From positions 1-48,776 of the forward strand of contig VHDE01000040.1 of assembly GCA_016871515.1 (NCBI GenBank): a DNA stretch of 48,776 bases. The letters are read 5' to 3'. A program made the translations under genes and the position numbers. Below, piece after piece: positions 9,033-17,643 of the stretch. Each line of letters starts with the position of its first letter. Position 1 is the first letter of the stretch. The notes beneath the pieces were generated by a model. It was not told the origin of the DNA. It ran no database searches and saw only the letters and a list, made by a program, of their open reading frames with translations. The stretch comes from Verrucomicrobiota bacterium (lineage in GTDB: Bacteria > Verrucomicrobiota > Verrucomicrobiia > Limisphaerales > SIBE01).

Positions 9033-9957
9033 ATGACCAAAATGAAGCGACAACTAGTGACGCACACGTTCAAAGGAAAACGCTTTGAGGACCACGGATT
9101 GGACCTCGACGTGTTGCCCGAGCTCTACGCCTATATATAAGGAACTGCTTGTCTCCACGGCCAAGGAGCTTTGGCGACGGCATCATCCCGACCGGGATCG
9201 GTTGCCAAAGAATTTCGAGGATTCTCTCTGTCTGAAATTCTATGAACTGAAAGACGGCAGTGCGGCTGTGCCTATATTCCGAGAGATCGAAATCACCAGC
9301 CAGCCGGACATGTTTCAGACTGAGCAGCCAGATGAACTGGACGAGGCTGTGCTGCTCGTCACCGAAGCCATCGAAGCTGCAAATTCCGAGCAACTGCTGC
9401 CGCACGAGTTCCCCAAAAAAGTCATCGCTCTCTTCGAGGGTTATGGAAAGACCTTGCGCGAAGACGAATGTATCGAGTTGCGACCCGAAAAGGGCTCCCT
9501 CAAGGCGTCCTACTCGCCGAGGTCTCGTGAGCAATTACTGAAGTTTGCCGCCGAAGGCTATATTGACCGGATCGATCTTAGTGGGGAAGTTCGCGCAGTG
9601 GATCTGACTGGCCGGTTTGAACTTAAACTCGATGACGGCACGAAGATCCCGCCCAGATTCTCTCCCGAACAAGAATCCGTGGTTACTGAAACCCTGCGTG
9701 ACCATGTCAGCCGCCGGTTGCGGGTTAAAGGAACCGCTGAGTTCCAGCCAGACGGGAGGATGAAAGCGGTGACCAAAGTTATGGACTTGGAGATTCGAGG
9801 GGCCGGAGAAGTTCCGTTCGATCCCACTGCCAAGCCGATCTGGCAGATCGCCGAGGAGATTGCGGCGCAGGTCCCCCCCGAGGAATGGGAGAAGGTGCCG
9901 CGAGATGGAGCAGAGAATCTTCATCATTACCTCTATGGAGCGCCTAAAAAGGACTGA
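9033..9957 (+). pseudogene. Unknown protein X, partner of a PIN protein, frameshifted at a TA repeat
   Basis: I do not recognise the family. The first frame starts at ATG 9033 (MTKMKRQLVTHTFKGKRFED) with VLPELYAYI and ends at TAA 9138-9140; the second frame continues with KELLVSTAKELWRRHHPD and runs to 9957. The junction is TATATATA (9132-9139): one more TA unit would fuse the frames as AYIYKELL, giving about 308 residues. The protein looks soluble and mixed alpha/beta, with an acidic C-terminal third. It ends 2 bases before an intact PIN gene inside the R-M operon, so it may be the antitoxin or partner of that PIN protein. Because the break is one dinucleotide unit, phase variation, decay or a sequencing slip are all possible. 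Confidence 0.65.
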
Positions 9958-9959
9958 TC

Positions 9960-10379
9960 ATGCGGCGGGTATTTCTCGATGCCGGATATCTGATCGCGCT
10001 TCTAAATCCTCCGGATGCTTTGCATGCCCGAGCCCTGGCGCTCGGACAAAGACTCGACTCCAGCTGCCTGGTCTCAACGGAAATGGTGCTGACGGAAGTT
10101 CTGAATTACTTCGCTGAAAAGGGAGAGGCGCCGCGCCGCGCCGCGGGCGAGTACGTTCGCCCGATAAAAGACAATCCAAGAGTTGTTCTTATTCCGCAGA
10201 CCAGCTTCCAGTTTGGACAAGCGCTGATCCGATACCTTTCCCGCCTGGACAAGCCGTGGAGTCTTACTGATTGCGCCTCGTTCCTCGCCATGGAGGCGGA
10301 AGGTATCCGCGAAGCGGCCAGCGACGATGAACATTTTCAGCAGGCTGGGTTCACCGCGTTATTGCGCGCAGCGGAATGA
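9960..10379 (+). CDS. PIN-domain protein (VapC-like ribonuclease)
   Basis: A 139-residue PIN domain, complete. The first acidic residue is in MRRVFLDAGYLIALL (Asp7), the conserved Thr-Glu follows in VSTEMVLTEVLNYF, the third site is SLTDCASFLAM, and the last is ASDDEHFQQAGF. These cluster in PIN nucleases to bind the catalytic metal. The gene starts 2 bases after protein X, and its TGA (10377-10379) overlaps the ATG (10376) of the hsdM remnant, so the reading frames were translationally coupled. It is the only clearly intact coding sequence among the later genes of this R-M operon. As a toxin it would need a partner; X is the best candidate. Confidence 0.82.
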   Translation: MRRVFLDAGYLIALLNPPDALHARALALGQRLDSSCLVSTEMVLTEVLNYFAEKGEAPRRAAGEYVRPIKDNPRVVLIPQTSFQFGQALIRYLSRLDKPWSLTDCASFLAMEAEGIREAASDDEHFQQAGFTALLRAAE

Positions 10380-10660
10380 AACGAGAAAAACCAAATGGCA
10401 AGAAACACGCCACGCAGCAATCGCTGAATGCCGCGGTGAAATCCATCTGCGACGTCATGCGGCGTTCGAATTGCGCCGGGGCCATGAAATACGTCCCAGA
10501 ACTGACTTGGATTCTATTTCTCCGCATCCTGGACGAACGCGAATCGCACGAAGCCGAGGAAGCCTCCGCGCTTGCCTTGCCATTCACCCCATCGCTGCAG
10601 CCGCCCTATCGTTGGCGCGATTGGGCCGCGCCCGATTCCGCCATGCGGCAAGACAAGAGC
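10376..10660 (+). pseudogene. hsdM: Type I DNA methyltransferase subunit, N-terminal fragment
   Basis: HsdM is the adenine methyltransferase of type I R-M. Only its N-terminal helical domain is present: QSLNAAVKSICDVMRRSNC, KYVPELTWILFLRILDE and QPPYRWRDWAAP are typical of the HsdM N-terminus. After about residue 90 the similarity stops and the frame runs into unrelated sequence, ending at 10708; another frame continues to 10787 (with ELIDFIPAKGQEADAALNRL) but I do not recognise it as HsdM. The catalytic domain with the NPPF motif is absent. The ATG overlaps the PIN gene stop (ATGA), which shows the former operon order. No methylation activity is possible from this fragment. Confidence 0.8.
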
Positions 10661-10883
10661 GCCAGCGGAGTTAATCGATTTCATTCCTGCGAAAGGCCAG
10701 GAAGCTGATGCGGCTCTCAATCGCTTGCGTCGTCTTATTGAGTCGGGGGAATCAACGGGCACGGGTGCTGGATCTTGCATTCAATGAGCTAAACACTGCT
10801 TTCTTCACTCCCTAGGCTTGTCGTGTTCGACCTCGTTCGCTTCATCTCTTTACACGTTCGGTGCTCAGCACTAAAGTCCGCGC

Positions 10884-11570
10884 ATGGCCTCACAATTCGA
10901 TGAATCGGACTTCGTGGATAGCGATTATCAAAGCGCTAAATCACCGTATCCGGCGACAGCTGCGCAGATGCGCACGGCCTCCAGTGTGCTAAATCGACCG
11001 CCCACGCGCGAGGAACTCGAGACTCAAGTGAACGAGGCTCACCACAAACTCGGTGAATTGCGCCGCGCTCAGGAAGAACTCGAACGCGAACGGGCCTCGC
11101 TCGAAGAGGCGCGCCGCAGGCGGATTGAGTTTCAGACCGGCCGGAACGAAATGCTCCAGAATCTGACTCGTGGCGTTGGCCTGTTGGAAGAAAGCGAATT
11201 TGCGGCGCGTCGTGACGCCGAACAAATGTCTAAAACGCTGGCCGACTTGCGCGAAGCGCTGTGCAAAGTGCAGTCCATTCAAGATGAAAGCTGGACGCAG
11301 GAGAACTGGAACGTGGAACTGACTCGCGCGCTGACCACGATCGAGAACTCTCGCATGGAATGGAACGCTGCACGATTGAAGTGGCCTCTCCTAAATGGGA
11401 CGCCACAGGCGCCGGTCGAAGCCAAAGCATCAGCTCAGTCCGTGGCATCCCTTCTTGAAGGGCACACCTTCGGCCAGTTGTGCAAGCTGGGATTAGCCCT
11501 GACTTGGCCGATAGTGGTTATTGGTTTGTTGGCGTTGGGCCTCACATTTTTCTTTTTGCTCCGCCAATAA
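10884..11570 (+). CDS. Coiled-coil protein with C-terminal membrane anchor
   Basis: A 228-residue protein with no family I recognise. Residues about 35-80 form a strongly charged coiled coil (REELETQVNEAHHKLGELRR, RAQEELERERASLEEARRRR) and further helices follow to about residue 155. The C-terminus has one transmembrane segment (ALTWPIVVIGLLALGLTFFFLL) with almost nothing after it, so it is tail-anchored with the bulk in the cytoplasm. The next gene starts 12 bases downstream and has the same plan of coiled coil plus C-terminal membrane helix, so the two may act together as a membrane-tethered pair. Confidence 0.78.
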   Translation: MASQFDESDFVDSDYQSAKSPYPATAAQMRTASSVLNRPPTREELETQVNEAHHKLGELRRAQEELERERASLEEARRRRIEFQTGRNEMLQNLTRGVGLLEESEFAARRDAEQMSKTLADLREALCKVQSIQDESWTQENWNVELTRALTTIENSRMEWNAARLKWPLLNGTPQAPVEAKASAQSVASLLEGHTFGQLCKLGLALTWPIVVIGLLALGLTFFFLLRQ

Positions 11571-11581
11571 TCGTCCCGTGT

Positions 11582-12094
11582 ATGGGATTCTTCAAAAAGA
11601 AACGCGATCCCATCTCTGATCGGTCCCGGTTGCTCAATGCTGAGATCGCGCGGCTCGAGGCGCAAATCAAGAATCTCAACGCGAAAGTGGAGCAATCAAA
11701 ATCGCAACCTAGATTGCGGTCCACCGCTTTGCCACATCATCAGCCTAGTTCCGATTCTGCAGAAACACATTCGGGTTCCGGCGAGCCAATCTTCGAAGCG
11801 GTTGACCGACGCAAAATGAACGTTGCACCCGAGGCCGAGACCCCAGCCCATTACAATGACCTGGGCGTTCGCAAGTGCGATCTCGCAGCAGCTTGGCGGC
11901 GTCTGCAAAACCATTTTCGAGGTCCGCCCGCCAACAATCCGAAACTAGTCAGCTACCTGGCCGCCGGAAGCATCAAGGGACTTCGCCCCCTGCGCTATGA
12001 GAAACGCGTGGCTCGGAATCGGTTCATCGCCTTGCTCGTGCTTTTGCTTCTCTTGCTCTGGGGAATCTTTGCGGTCTTTGTGAAAACCAATTAA
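11582..12094 (+). CDS. Small coiled-coil protein with C-terminal membrane anchor
   Basis: A 170-residue protein starting at ATG 11582 (MGFFKKKRDPISDRSRLL); the open frame upstream overlaps the preceding gene and is ignored. Residues about 16-42 form a short coiled coil (LNAEIARLEAQIKNLNAKVE). A Ser/His-rich linker follows, and the C-terminus carries one hydrophobic helix (RFIALLVLLLLLLWGIFAVFV) with basic residues before it. It has the same topology as its upstream neighbour, 12 bases away. Function unknown. It ends 2 bases from the end of the convergent LOG-family gene, leaving no room for a separate terminator. Confidence 0.72.
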   Translation: MGFFKKKRDPISDRSRLLNAEIARLEAQIKNLNAKVEQSKSQPRLRSTALPHHQPSSDSAETHSGSGEPIFEAVDRRKMNVAPEAETPAHYNDLGVRKCDLAAAWRRLQNHFRGPPANNPKLVSYLAAGSIKGLRPLRYEKRVARNRFIALLVLLLLLLWGIFAVFVKTN

Positions 12095-12095
12095 T

Positions 12096-13118
12096 TTAGT
12101 AGCTGTTCAGCACGTCAATCAACTGCCGCAGCCGCCCGTAATTGCGTCGATCAAAACCAAACGCAATGCGCGGCAACTCCACAAAGTCGTTGTCCTCGCG
12201 TTCTTCTGGCGTCGCCTCAATCGCATGGATTTTATCGCCCGCAATAATATCCACAAAATCCTCGTTGAGCGCCGCAATGGCTGAGGGCGACGGCGGATAT
12301 TTCAGTCGAATCACAAACAGATCCTTCACAAAACGGGTCGAGTGGAAATTGCGATAAAAACGCGTGATCCACTTGACCGCCTGGATTGCGTCATCAGTGA
12401 TTTGATACAGATAAAGATCTTCTGGTGAGATCAGTTGATTGCGCAACAAATGTTCGCGGACATTCTTATCCCAAGTCCTCCAGTAAGTGCCGCCGGGCCG
12501 GTCAATCAAGACTAACGGGATGATTTGGCTCTTGCCCGTCTGCATCAATGTCAGCGCTTCGTATCCTTCGTCGAGCGTGCCGAAACCGCCTGGGAAAAGC
12601 GCAATGGCATCCGAGTGCCGTATGAAGATCAGCTTGCGTGTGAAGAAATACTTGAACGTGATCAATTTCTTGTCTTTGAGCATGACCGCGTTGGCGCTTT
12701 GTTCCCAGGGGAGGCGAATATTCATGCCGAAGCTTTTCTCGGAGCCAGCGCCTTCATGCCCCGCGTGCATAATTCCCGGCCCAGCGCCGGTAATGACCAT
12801 GAAACCAGCGTCTGCCATCATTCGGGCGAAATCAACCGCCTGCTGATACTCGATCTTATTGGGCAGGGTCCTCGCCGAGCCGAAGATAGTCACTTTTCGG
12901 GATTGAGCGAAGGGGGCAAACAGTTTGAACGAATAGCGCAGTTCACGCACAGCGGTCTGGATGACTTTGACATCACCCCGATCCTCCACATCGCGGAGGA
13001 GCTTTAAGGCGTTCTCGACAATGTCCTCGACTAGGTCGGAGTTGTGACCACCGCCTCTGTAGGCGATTAATTCCTGGACGCGACGCTTCAATTCCGGATC
13101 AGCCGGCGGTTTTTCCAT
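12096..13118 (-). CDS. LOG-family (lysine decarboxylase-like fold) nucleotide-binding protein
   Basis: A 340-residue protein. The Rossmann core has VTIFGSART (about 77-84), GAGPGIMHAGHEGA (111-124) and the family hallmark PGGFGTLDE (176-184), which in LOG enzymes binds the nucleotide and catalyses release of the ribose-phosphate. Known LOG members produce free cytokinin-type bases or act as nucleotide 5'-monophosphate phosphoribohydrolases. An N-terminal helical extension of about 70 residues and a C-terminal extension of about 90 make it longer than plant-type LOG (about 200), closer to the larger PpnN-like group. The substrate is therefore uncertain. It stands alone on the minus strand, convergent with the upstream pair. 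Confidence 0.88.
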   Translation of the reverse strand: MEKPPADPELKRRVQELIAYRGGGHNSDLVEDIVENALKLLRDVEDRGDVKVIQTAVRELRYSFKLFAPFAQSRKVTIFGSARTLPNKIEYQQAVDFARMMADAGFMVITGAGPGIMHAGHEGAGSEKSFGMNIRLPWEQSANAVMLKDKKLITFKYFFTRKLIFIRHSDAIALFPGGFGTLDEGYEALTLMQTGKSQIIPLVLIDRPGGTYWRTWDKNVREHLLRNQLISPEDLYLYQITDDAIQAVKWITRFYRNFHSTRFVKDLFVIRLKYPPSPSAIAALNEDFVDIIAGDKIHAIEATPEEREDNDFVELPRIAFGFDRRNYGRLRQLIDVLNSY

Positions 13119-13200
13119 AACGCGCCCAAAGTTATCCAGCGCGCGCTAAATTGCAACTTGCTTGCTTGCCGCCGTCGGACTTTCGCTCTTAGCTTTTCCC

Positions 13201-13968
13201 ATGTTCAGACCGTGCATCGATTTGCATGAAGGCAAGGTGAAACAGATTGTCGGGGGAACGTTCAGCGACGATCCCACTAAGGTCCGCACCAATTTCGTGG
13301 CTGAACGTTCGAGCGCCTGGTACGCCGAGCTGTACAAGAACGACAAACTCGAGGGTGGCCATGTCATCATGCTCGGTCCTGGCAATGACATAGCAGCCCG
13401 CCAAGCGCTCGCAGCATTTCCCGGAGGATTGCAAATCGGCGGCGGCATCAACATCGACAACGCTCGCGGCTATCTGGACGCAGGCGCGTCGCGTGTCATT
13501 GTCACTTCCTGGGTCTTTCGAAATGGTTATTTGGATGAGGAACGTCTAGCCCAGCTCGTGGCTGCGGTTGGCCCAAGGCAGCTTGTTCTAGACCTCAGTT
13601 GCCGGCGCCGCGGCGATGACTACTATGTCGTCACTGACCGTTGGCAGAAGTTCACGACACTCCGCGTAACGAAGGAAACGCTCGAACGATTGGCTGCTTG
13701 TTGCGATGAATTTCTGGTTCATGCGGTGGATGTCGAAGGCCTTTGCCAAGGCATCGACCACCGATTGGTTGAACAGCTCAGTCAGAGTTCACCCATTCCG
13801 GTTACCTATGCAGGCGGCGCACGGTCACTAGCAGACCTGGAAGAAGTGACGCGCGTCAGCCGCGGACGAGTTCACTTAACGATCGGTTCCGCTTTGGATA
13901 TCTTCGGTGGGAACGGTGTTCGATATGCAGATGCTGTGGCCTTCAATCGCCGCGAGCCGGCGGGTTAG
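13201..13968 (+). CDS. hisA: Phosphoribosylformimino-AICAR ribotide isomerase, eukaryote-type HisA
   Basis: Fourth step of histidine synthesis: isomerisation of ProFAR to PRFAR in the cytoplasm. The 255-residue protein starts at ATG 13201 with MFRPCIDLHEGKVKQIVGG, which is the fungal/plant HIS6 form rather than the bacterial 'IPAIDLkdG' form. It also has the HIS6-type stretch GGHVIMLGPGNDIAARQAL, LQIGGGINIDNARGYLDAGA and ILVHAVDVEGLCQGID-like VHAVDVEGLCQGID. The (beta/alpha)8 barrel looks complete: active-site Asp in CIDLHEG and a second acid in HAVDVEG. Verrucomicrobia and some other bacteria carry this version. No other his gene is visible. The upstream in-frame extension from 13162 lacks support. 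Confidence 0.92.
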   Translation: MFRPCIDLHEGKVKQIVGGTFSDDPTKVRTNFVAERSSAWYAELYKNDKLEGGHVIMLGPGNDIAARQALAAFPGGLQIGGGINIDNARGYLDAGASRVIVTSWVFRNGYLDEERLAQLVAAVGPRQLVLDLSCRRRGDDYYVVTDRWQKFTTLRVTKETLERLAACCDEFLVHAVDVEGLCQGIDHRLVEQLSQSSPIPVTYAGGARSLADLEEVTRVSRGRVHLTIGSALDIFGGNGVRYADAVAFNRREPAG

Positions 13969-15375
13969 CGAAGCGTTTTGATTTCCCGGAGCAAAAAAGC
14001 TCGGCGCTGTTCGATGAAATTCTTCACCTGTGCTATTCCAGCCGGGTAATCGGCCGCACCCGCCTCGCCACCGCCGCGGCGGTAATTCGGGGCGTAGCCC
14101 CATTTGGACCGGTCCAGCGTTGCTTCAGCCGCGATTTCGGATTCCAGCCGGTCGAGGATCGGAAACAGTTTCTCAATCGTGAATTCCTTCTCCAGCAATT
14201 CCTCGAGGCGGTTTAGAAATTGAGTCCGCAATTTTGAACCGCGCAAAAGCGGTCCTGCCATGGGTTCCAGCCGGTAATCCCCGGAGCTCGTTCCGTCCCG
14301 AGCATGATGGACAGATTTGCTTTGTCGAAGGACCAGTCCCAATAGTCGCCGAGCGTGCGGTCGAAGTCCCAGGGAACCACAAACCATTTCTTAGAACCGC
14401 GACCGTCATAGACGAGGAAATGGTTCTTGTTATCTCCGTCCCAGTTTTGCACGAGCGTCGTGGCCGCAAGGTAATTGATGTACTGCTCGAGATCGACGCG
14501 GCGCGTAAAGAAATCGAACGGATCACGCGTCCGGGCCAATTCTTGGCAGAACTCCTTCAAGTCGCCATAACTTTCGTCCTTCTGAGTTTCTTTTTCATAG
14601 TGCTGTTGAAAGGCCTGCTCACTGCCGAGATCACGTTCATCACCCATCCGGTTTCCGGACGACGCGTTGTAAACGGAAGCCCCCTTCAAATTGTACCGGT
14701 TCACAAAGTCCTTATCGGGTTGCTCGACTTCGACGCAGAGGCCCCGGAACTGACCGTTCACATGGAGGCGCACATGTGAGTTTTTGACGCTGGCGCGCCG
14801 CATGCAGCATAAATCTCATAGGCCAGATGTTCCCTGATGTACGCGGCATCGCGCCAGCATGAGTTTAAGTTTATGCGCTGCTTTCCTTGGAAGAGTTTGT
14901 CTTTGTTGAAAAAGATTTTCAGAGGTTTCTTTGACCAGCTTCGAGCAAAAGCGCCGCGGTAGCCCACTTTGACGCCTTCGAATATCTCTCCGTCCGCAAC
15001 GAATGTGGCGGGAGGCGTCTCATTCGAATGCCAGCCCCGTTCCATCGCCATCAAATCGTTCTGGCGCATGCGCAGCTCATAGAACGGCAACTTGCTTTCG
15101 GCTGGCAGTTCCGGGCTCTGCACTGGCCGGTTTGGCGCCGCAACAGTCTCGACCCGCTGAGGCGCCGGCGCGGCCGGAACGTCTTCGGCGCGCGCGCTAG
15201 GCTGAGCTTGGGCGGTCCTGACGGAAGGTTGCGGTTGCGGTGGAGGCGGCCCTGGGCTTTTATCGCATCCAACAAAAGCAACAGCCAGAAAACCGGCCAC
15301 GACGGCCAATAGCTTGCGTGCCACAGCCGTTCCCAGATCGTTTGAGTTCACCTGAAAACTTTGTTTGAGAGGCAT
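13965..15375 (-). pseudogene. CotH-kinase-family lipoprotein with two frameshifts
   Basis: CotH proteins are secreted protein kinases. Frame one (15375 to about 14780) begins with a signal peptide and lipobox VAFVGC, then a Pro-rich linker, and has LPFYELRMRQNDL, VKVGYRG, SWSKKPLKIFFN and NSCWRDAAYIREHLAYEIY, as in CotH. It runs out of frame at CAAAAACTCACATG; one inserted base restores THVRLHVNGQFRGL. Frame two (about 14780-14265) has GLCVEVEQPDKDFVNRYNLKG-type sequence, AATTLVQNWDGDNKNHF and VVPWDFDRTLGDYW, the metal and catalytic region. A second one-base shift near CCCATGG (about 14270) joins to frame three (LNRLEELLEKEFTIEKLFPI to LREIKTLR). With both indels repaired, a full protein of about 470 residues results. 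Convergent with hisA, ends overlap by 4 bases. Confidence 0.85.
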
Positions 15376-15468
15376 GGCAATTAGTTGGACCAAGCTGACA
15401 AGAAGTTGCTCGCGCATATCCGCAAAAAGCAAGGCCTCAGATGCCACCGAGGCCATGCGGCGAAGCAT

Positions 15469-15653
15469 CCCGACGTTGTCGGCACAATCGTAGCGGCGGG
15501 CATCCTGCCTGTCGTAGAGCCGAGGCACCCTGCCCGGCGGATCACGCGTACGCACTGGAACGCAGCCTCCTCGTTTCAAGCGTTGCTCCGGGCGGCAAGA
15601 TGCACGCCTTCTACGGCGGGCAGGATGCCCGCCGCTACCGACAACTTCGGGAT
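15469..15653. repeat. Nested inverted repeat upstream of the deoxyhypusine-synthase-like gene
   Basis: TAGCGGCGGGCATCCTGCC (15491-15509) and its exact reverse complement (15619-15637) are the inner 19-base arms. Outside them CCCGACGTTGTCGG (15469-15482) faces CCGACAACTTCGGGA (15638-15652). Inside, AGGCACCCTGCCCGG faces a diverged copy of itself around 15584-15610. Modules are thus mirrored in order around a centre near 15560. It lies between the divergent CotH pseudogene and the next gene and occupies most of that gap. Confidence 0.8.
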
Positions 15654-15707
15654 GCACTGCGAAAAAATCCGTTTGCCATCGGAGGTGATTCCGTAAAGAT
15701 TTCGCCA

Positions 15708-16880
15708 ATGAGCAATAAGAAATTTGCCGCGTACCCGCGGTTGAATCCGTTCGGCATTGGCAAAAAGATTTCAGCGGCTGACCTGATTGATCAAGCCTTT
15801 CTCGCGTACAACGGTGGCCGGGTTCGTGAAGCCGCCAAGTTGCTCACCGAAAAGATGCTGCCCAACGACGGGTTCATCGGCGTCAGCTTGACCGGCGCTC
15901 TTACCCCAGCCGGCCTGGGGAAGTCATGCTTGATTCCGCTGATGAAAGCGGGCTTCGTCGATTGGATCGTTTCCACGGGCGCGAACCTATACCACGATCT
16001 GCATTACGGGCTCGATATGGAGCTTTATGCGGGTTCCCCGTTTTTGAACGATGTGGAGTTGCATCGCGACGGCGTCATTCGGATTTACGATGTGCTGTTT
16101 GACTACCATGTGCTGCTCGACACGGACGCTTTTGTTCGCGAAGTCATCAGCGGTCCCGAATTCCAACGCCCAATGGGCACGGACGAGTTTCATTATCTCC
16201 TTGGCAGATACGTCGCGGAACGCGGGAAAAAATTGCGGCTGTCGGATAGTTCGGTGCTGGCCACAGCCTACGAATGCGGGATTCCGGTCTTCACCAGCAG
16301 TCCGGGCGACAGTTCGATTGGCATGAACGTTGCAGCGATGTCCTTGCGTGACTCGAAGCTGATGTTTGATGTGAATCGGGATGTGAACCAAACCGCGGCG
16401 ATTGTGTACGAAGCGAAGTCGACCGGACATACGTCCTCCGTGTTCATCTTGGGCGGCGGGTCACCGAAGAACTTCATGCTCCAGACCGAACCGCAGATTC
16501 AAGAAGTGATGGGCATTCAGGAAAAAGGCCACGACTATTTTTTGCAATGCACGGACGCGCGCCCCGACACCGGCGGGCTCAGCGGCGCCACGCCCGCGGA
16601 AGCAGTAAGCTGGGGCAAAGTCGATCCCGACACGCTGCCCGATTGCGTCGTAGCTTACGTTGACTCGACGATTGCATTGCCGTTGCTAACCGCGTATTGC
16701 CTGAGCCGAGTCAAGCCGCGAAGACCGAAACGTCTCTTCGAACGGCGTGATGAACTTCTCGAGAAAGTGAAGGCCAAATACCTCAAGATCGGCACAGTGA
16801 CCAAGATCAAAACGAGCCGGAAGATCGCCAAACGTTCGAGCGGCATTGGTGTCAACAAAACTCTGGATCGAGATCGATAA
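15708..16880 (+). CDS. Deoxyhypusine-synthase-family protein
   Basis: A 390-residue member of the deoxyhypusine synthase family, which transfers an aminobutyl group from spermidine using NAD. The family's spermidine/NAD motifs are visible: [14 protein letters not shown] (60-73), [16 protein letters not shown] (85-100), [14 protein letters not shown] (247-259) and [11 protein letters not shown] (296-306) with Lys304 in the place of the catalytic lysine of eukaryotic DHS (SWGKI). Bacteria lack the eIF5A target, so this is probably a homospermidine-synthase-like or other polyamine enzyme. A basic C-terminal tail (about 330-390) is added. The start is ATG 15708; a strong GGAGGTGA lies rather far upstream (15681-15688), so the start is slightly uncertain. 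Confidence 0.9.
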   Translation: MSNKKFAAYPRLNPFGIGKKISAADLIDQAFLAYNGGRVREAAKLLTEKMLPNDGFIGVSLTGALTPAGLGKSCLIPLMKAGFVDWIVSTGANLYHDLHYGLDMELYAGSPFLNDVELHRDGVIRIYDVLFDYHVLLDTDAFVREVISGPEFQRPMGTDEFHYLLGRYVAERGKKLRLSDSSVLATAYECGIPVFTSSPGDSSIGMNVAAMSLRDSKLMFDVNRDVNQTAAIVYEAKSTGHTSSVFILGGGSPKNFMLQTEPQIQEVMGIQEKGHDYFLQCTDARPDTGGLSGATPAEAVSWGKVDPDTLPDCVVAYVDSTIALPLLTAYCLSRVKPRRPKRLFERRDELLEKVKAKYLKIGTVTKIKTSRKIAKRSSGIGVNKTLDRDR

Positions 16881-16920
16881 CATCACGCGACTACACTCTC
16901 CACTGGCTCATGCCTGCAGA

Positions 16921-16982
16921 GGACAGCGCGTCCCGCCGGTCCGGATACACCAAGCCATTTTGAACAGTCGGGACGCCTGTCC
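16921..16982. repeat. Imperfect inverted repeat at the 5' edge of the kinase remnant
   Basis: GGACAGCGCGTCCCG (16921-16935) faces CGGGACGCCTGTCC (16969-16982), with a diverged middle of about 33 bases. The core GGACAG...CTGTCC is shared with the palindrome at 3055-3075. The coding remnant of the histidine kinase begins within about 15 bases of the right arm. Confidence 0.65.
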
Positions 16983-16991
16983 TGCGGCACG

Positions 16992-17643
16992 GTTTATGAA
17001 AGGGTTCGTCACGAATTGAACAATTCGTTGGCGCCGATCAAATCAATTGCCGGAAGCATGGAGAGTTTGTTGACAAAAGAGATCACCACACCCGACTGGA
17101 AGGAAGACATGCAGCGCGGGTTGAGCATTATCTCCGCACGCACTGAAGCGTTGAACGGTTCATGGAAGCATACGCTCGTGTCGCGCGGCTCCCGCAGCCT
17201 CAATTGAAACCGCTGGATGTGAATGCCTGTATTCGGCGAGTGGCTGATTTGGAAACACGTCTCAAAGTCGGTCTCGAACCGGGACCAGCCCTGTCTATCC
17301 AAGCCGACGGCGATCAGCTCGATCAACTGTTGATTAATCTGTTGCGCAACGCTGCGGATGCAGCGCTCGAAACCGGCGCGGTGGCGTGAGGGTTGGTTGG
17401 AAGAAGGCGGGAAGCCACGTCGAGATTTGGATCGAGGATGAAGGCCCTGGGCTTTCCAATACGGCCAATCTTTTCGTTCCGTTCTTCACGACAAAACCTA
17501 AAGGCAGCGGGATCGGATTGGTCTTGAGCCGCCAAATTGCCGAAGCGCATGGCGGCAGTCTGCGCTACGCTATGCGGATACGCGGCGGCAGGACTCAGCC
17601 GCCCGAAGCATATACAAATGGCGATGCGGCGGTGTCTCTTTAG
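16992..17643 (+). pseudogene. Sensor histidine kinase, truncated and frameshifted
   Basis: Only the catalytic half remains. The phospho-acceptor box is VRHELNNSLAPIKSIAG, at the very edge of recognisable sequence, so the sensor part is gone. A one-base loss around 17155 (a C of AACCGGTTC) shifts the frame from SARTEALNG to FMEAYARVARLPQPQLK. The N box is LLINLLRNAADAAL. A second shift at about 17385 leads to the frame with EDEGPGLSN, PFFTTKPKGSGIGLVLSRQ and EAHGG, the ATP-binding G boxes. The C-terminal residues are scrambled. It reads like an NtrY/PAS-type sensor kinase. It sits directly before an ABC permease remnant with no space between them, and both appear dead. The kinase call is secure; the class is inference. 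Confidence 0.82.

Noticed and set aside
10572..10787. Frame with ELIDFIPAKGQEADAALNRL as a separate gene
   Set aside because: It has no own start in a reasonable place, overlaps the hsdM fragment and has no recognisable family; it may be unrelated sequence joined at the hsdM break.
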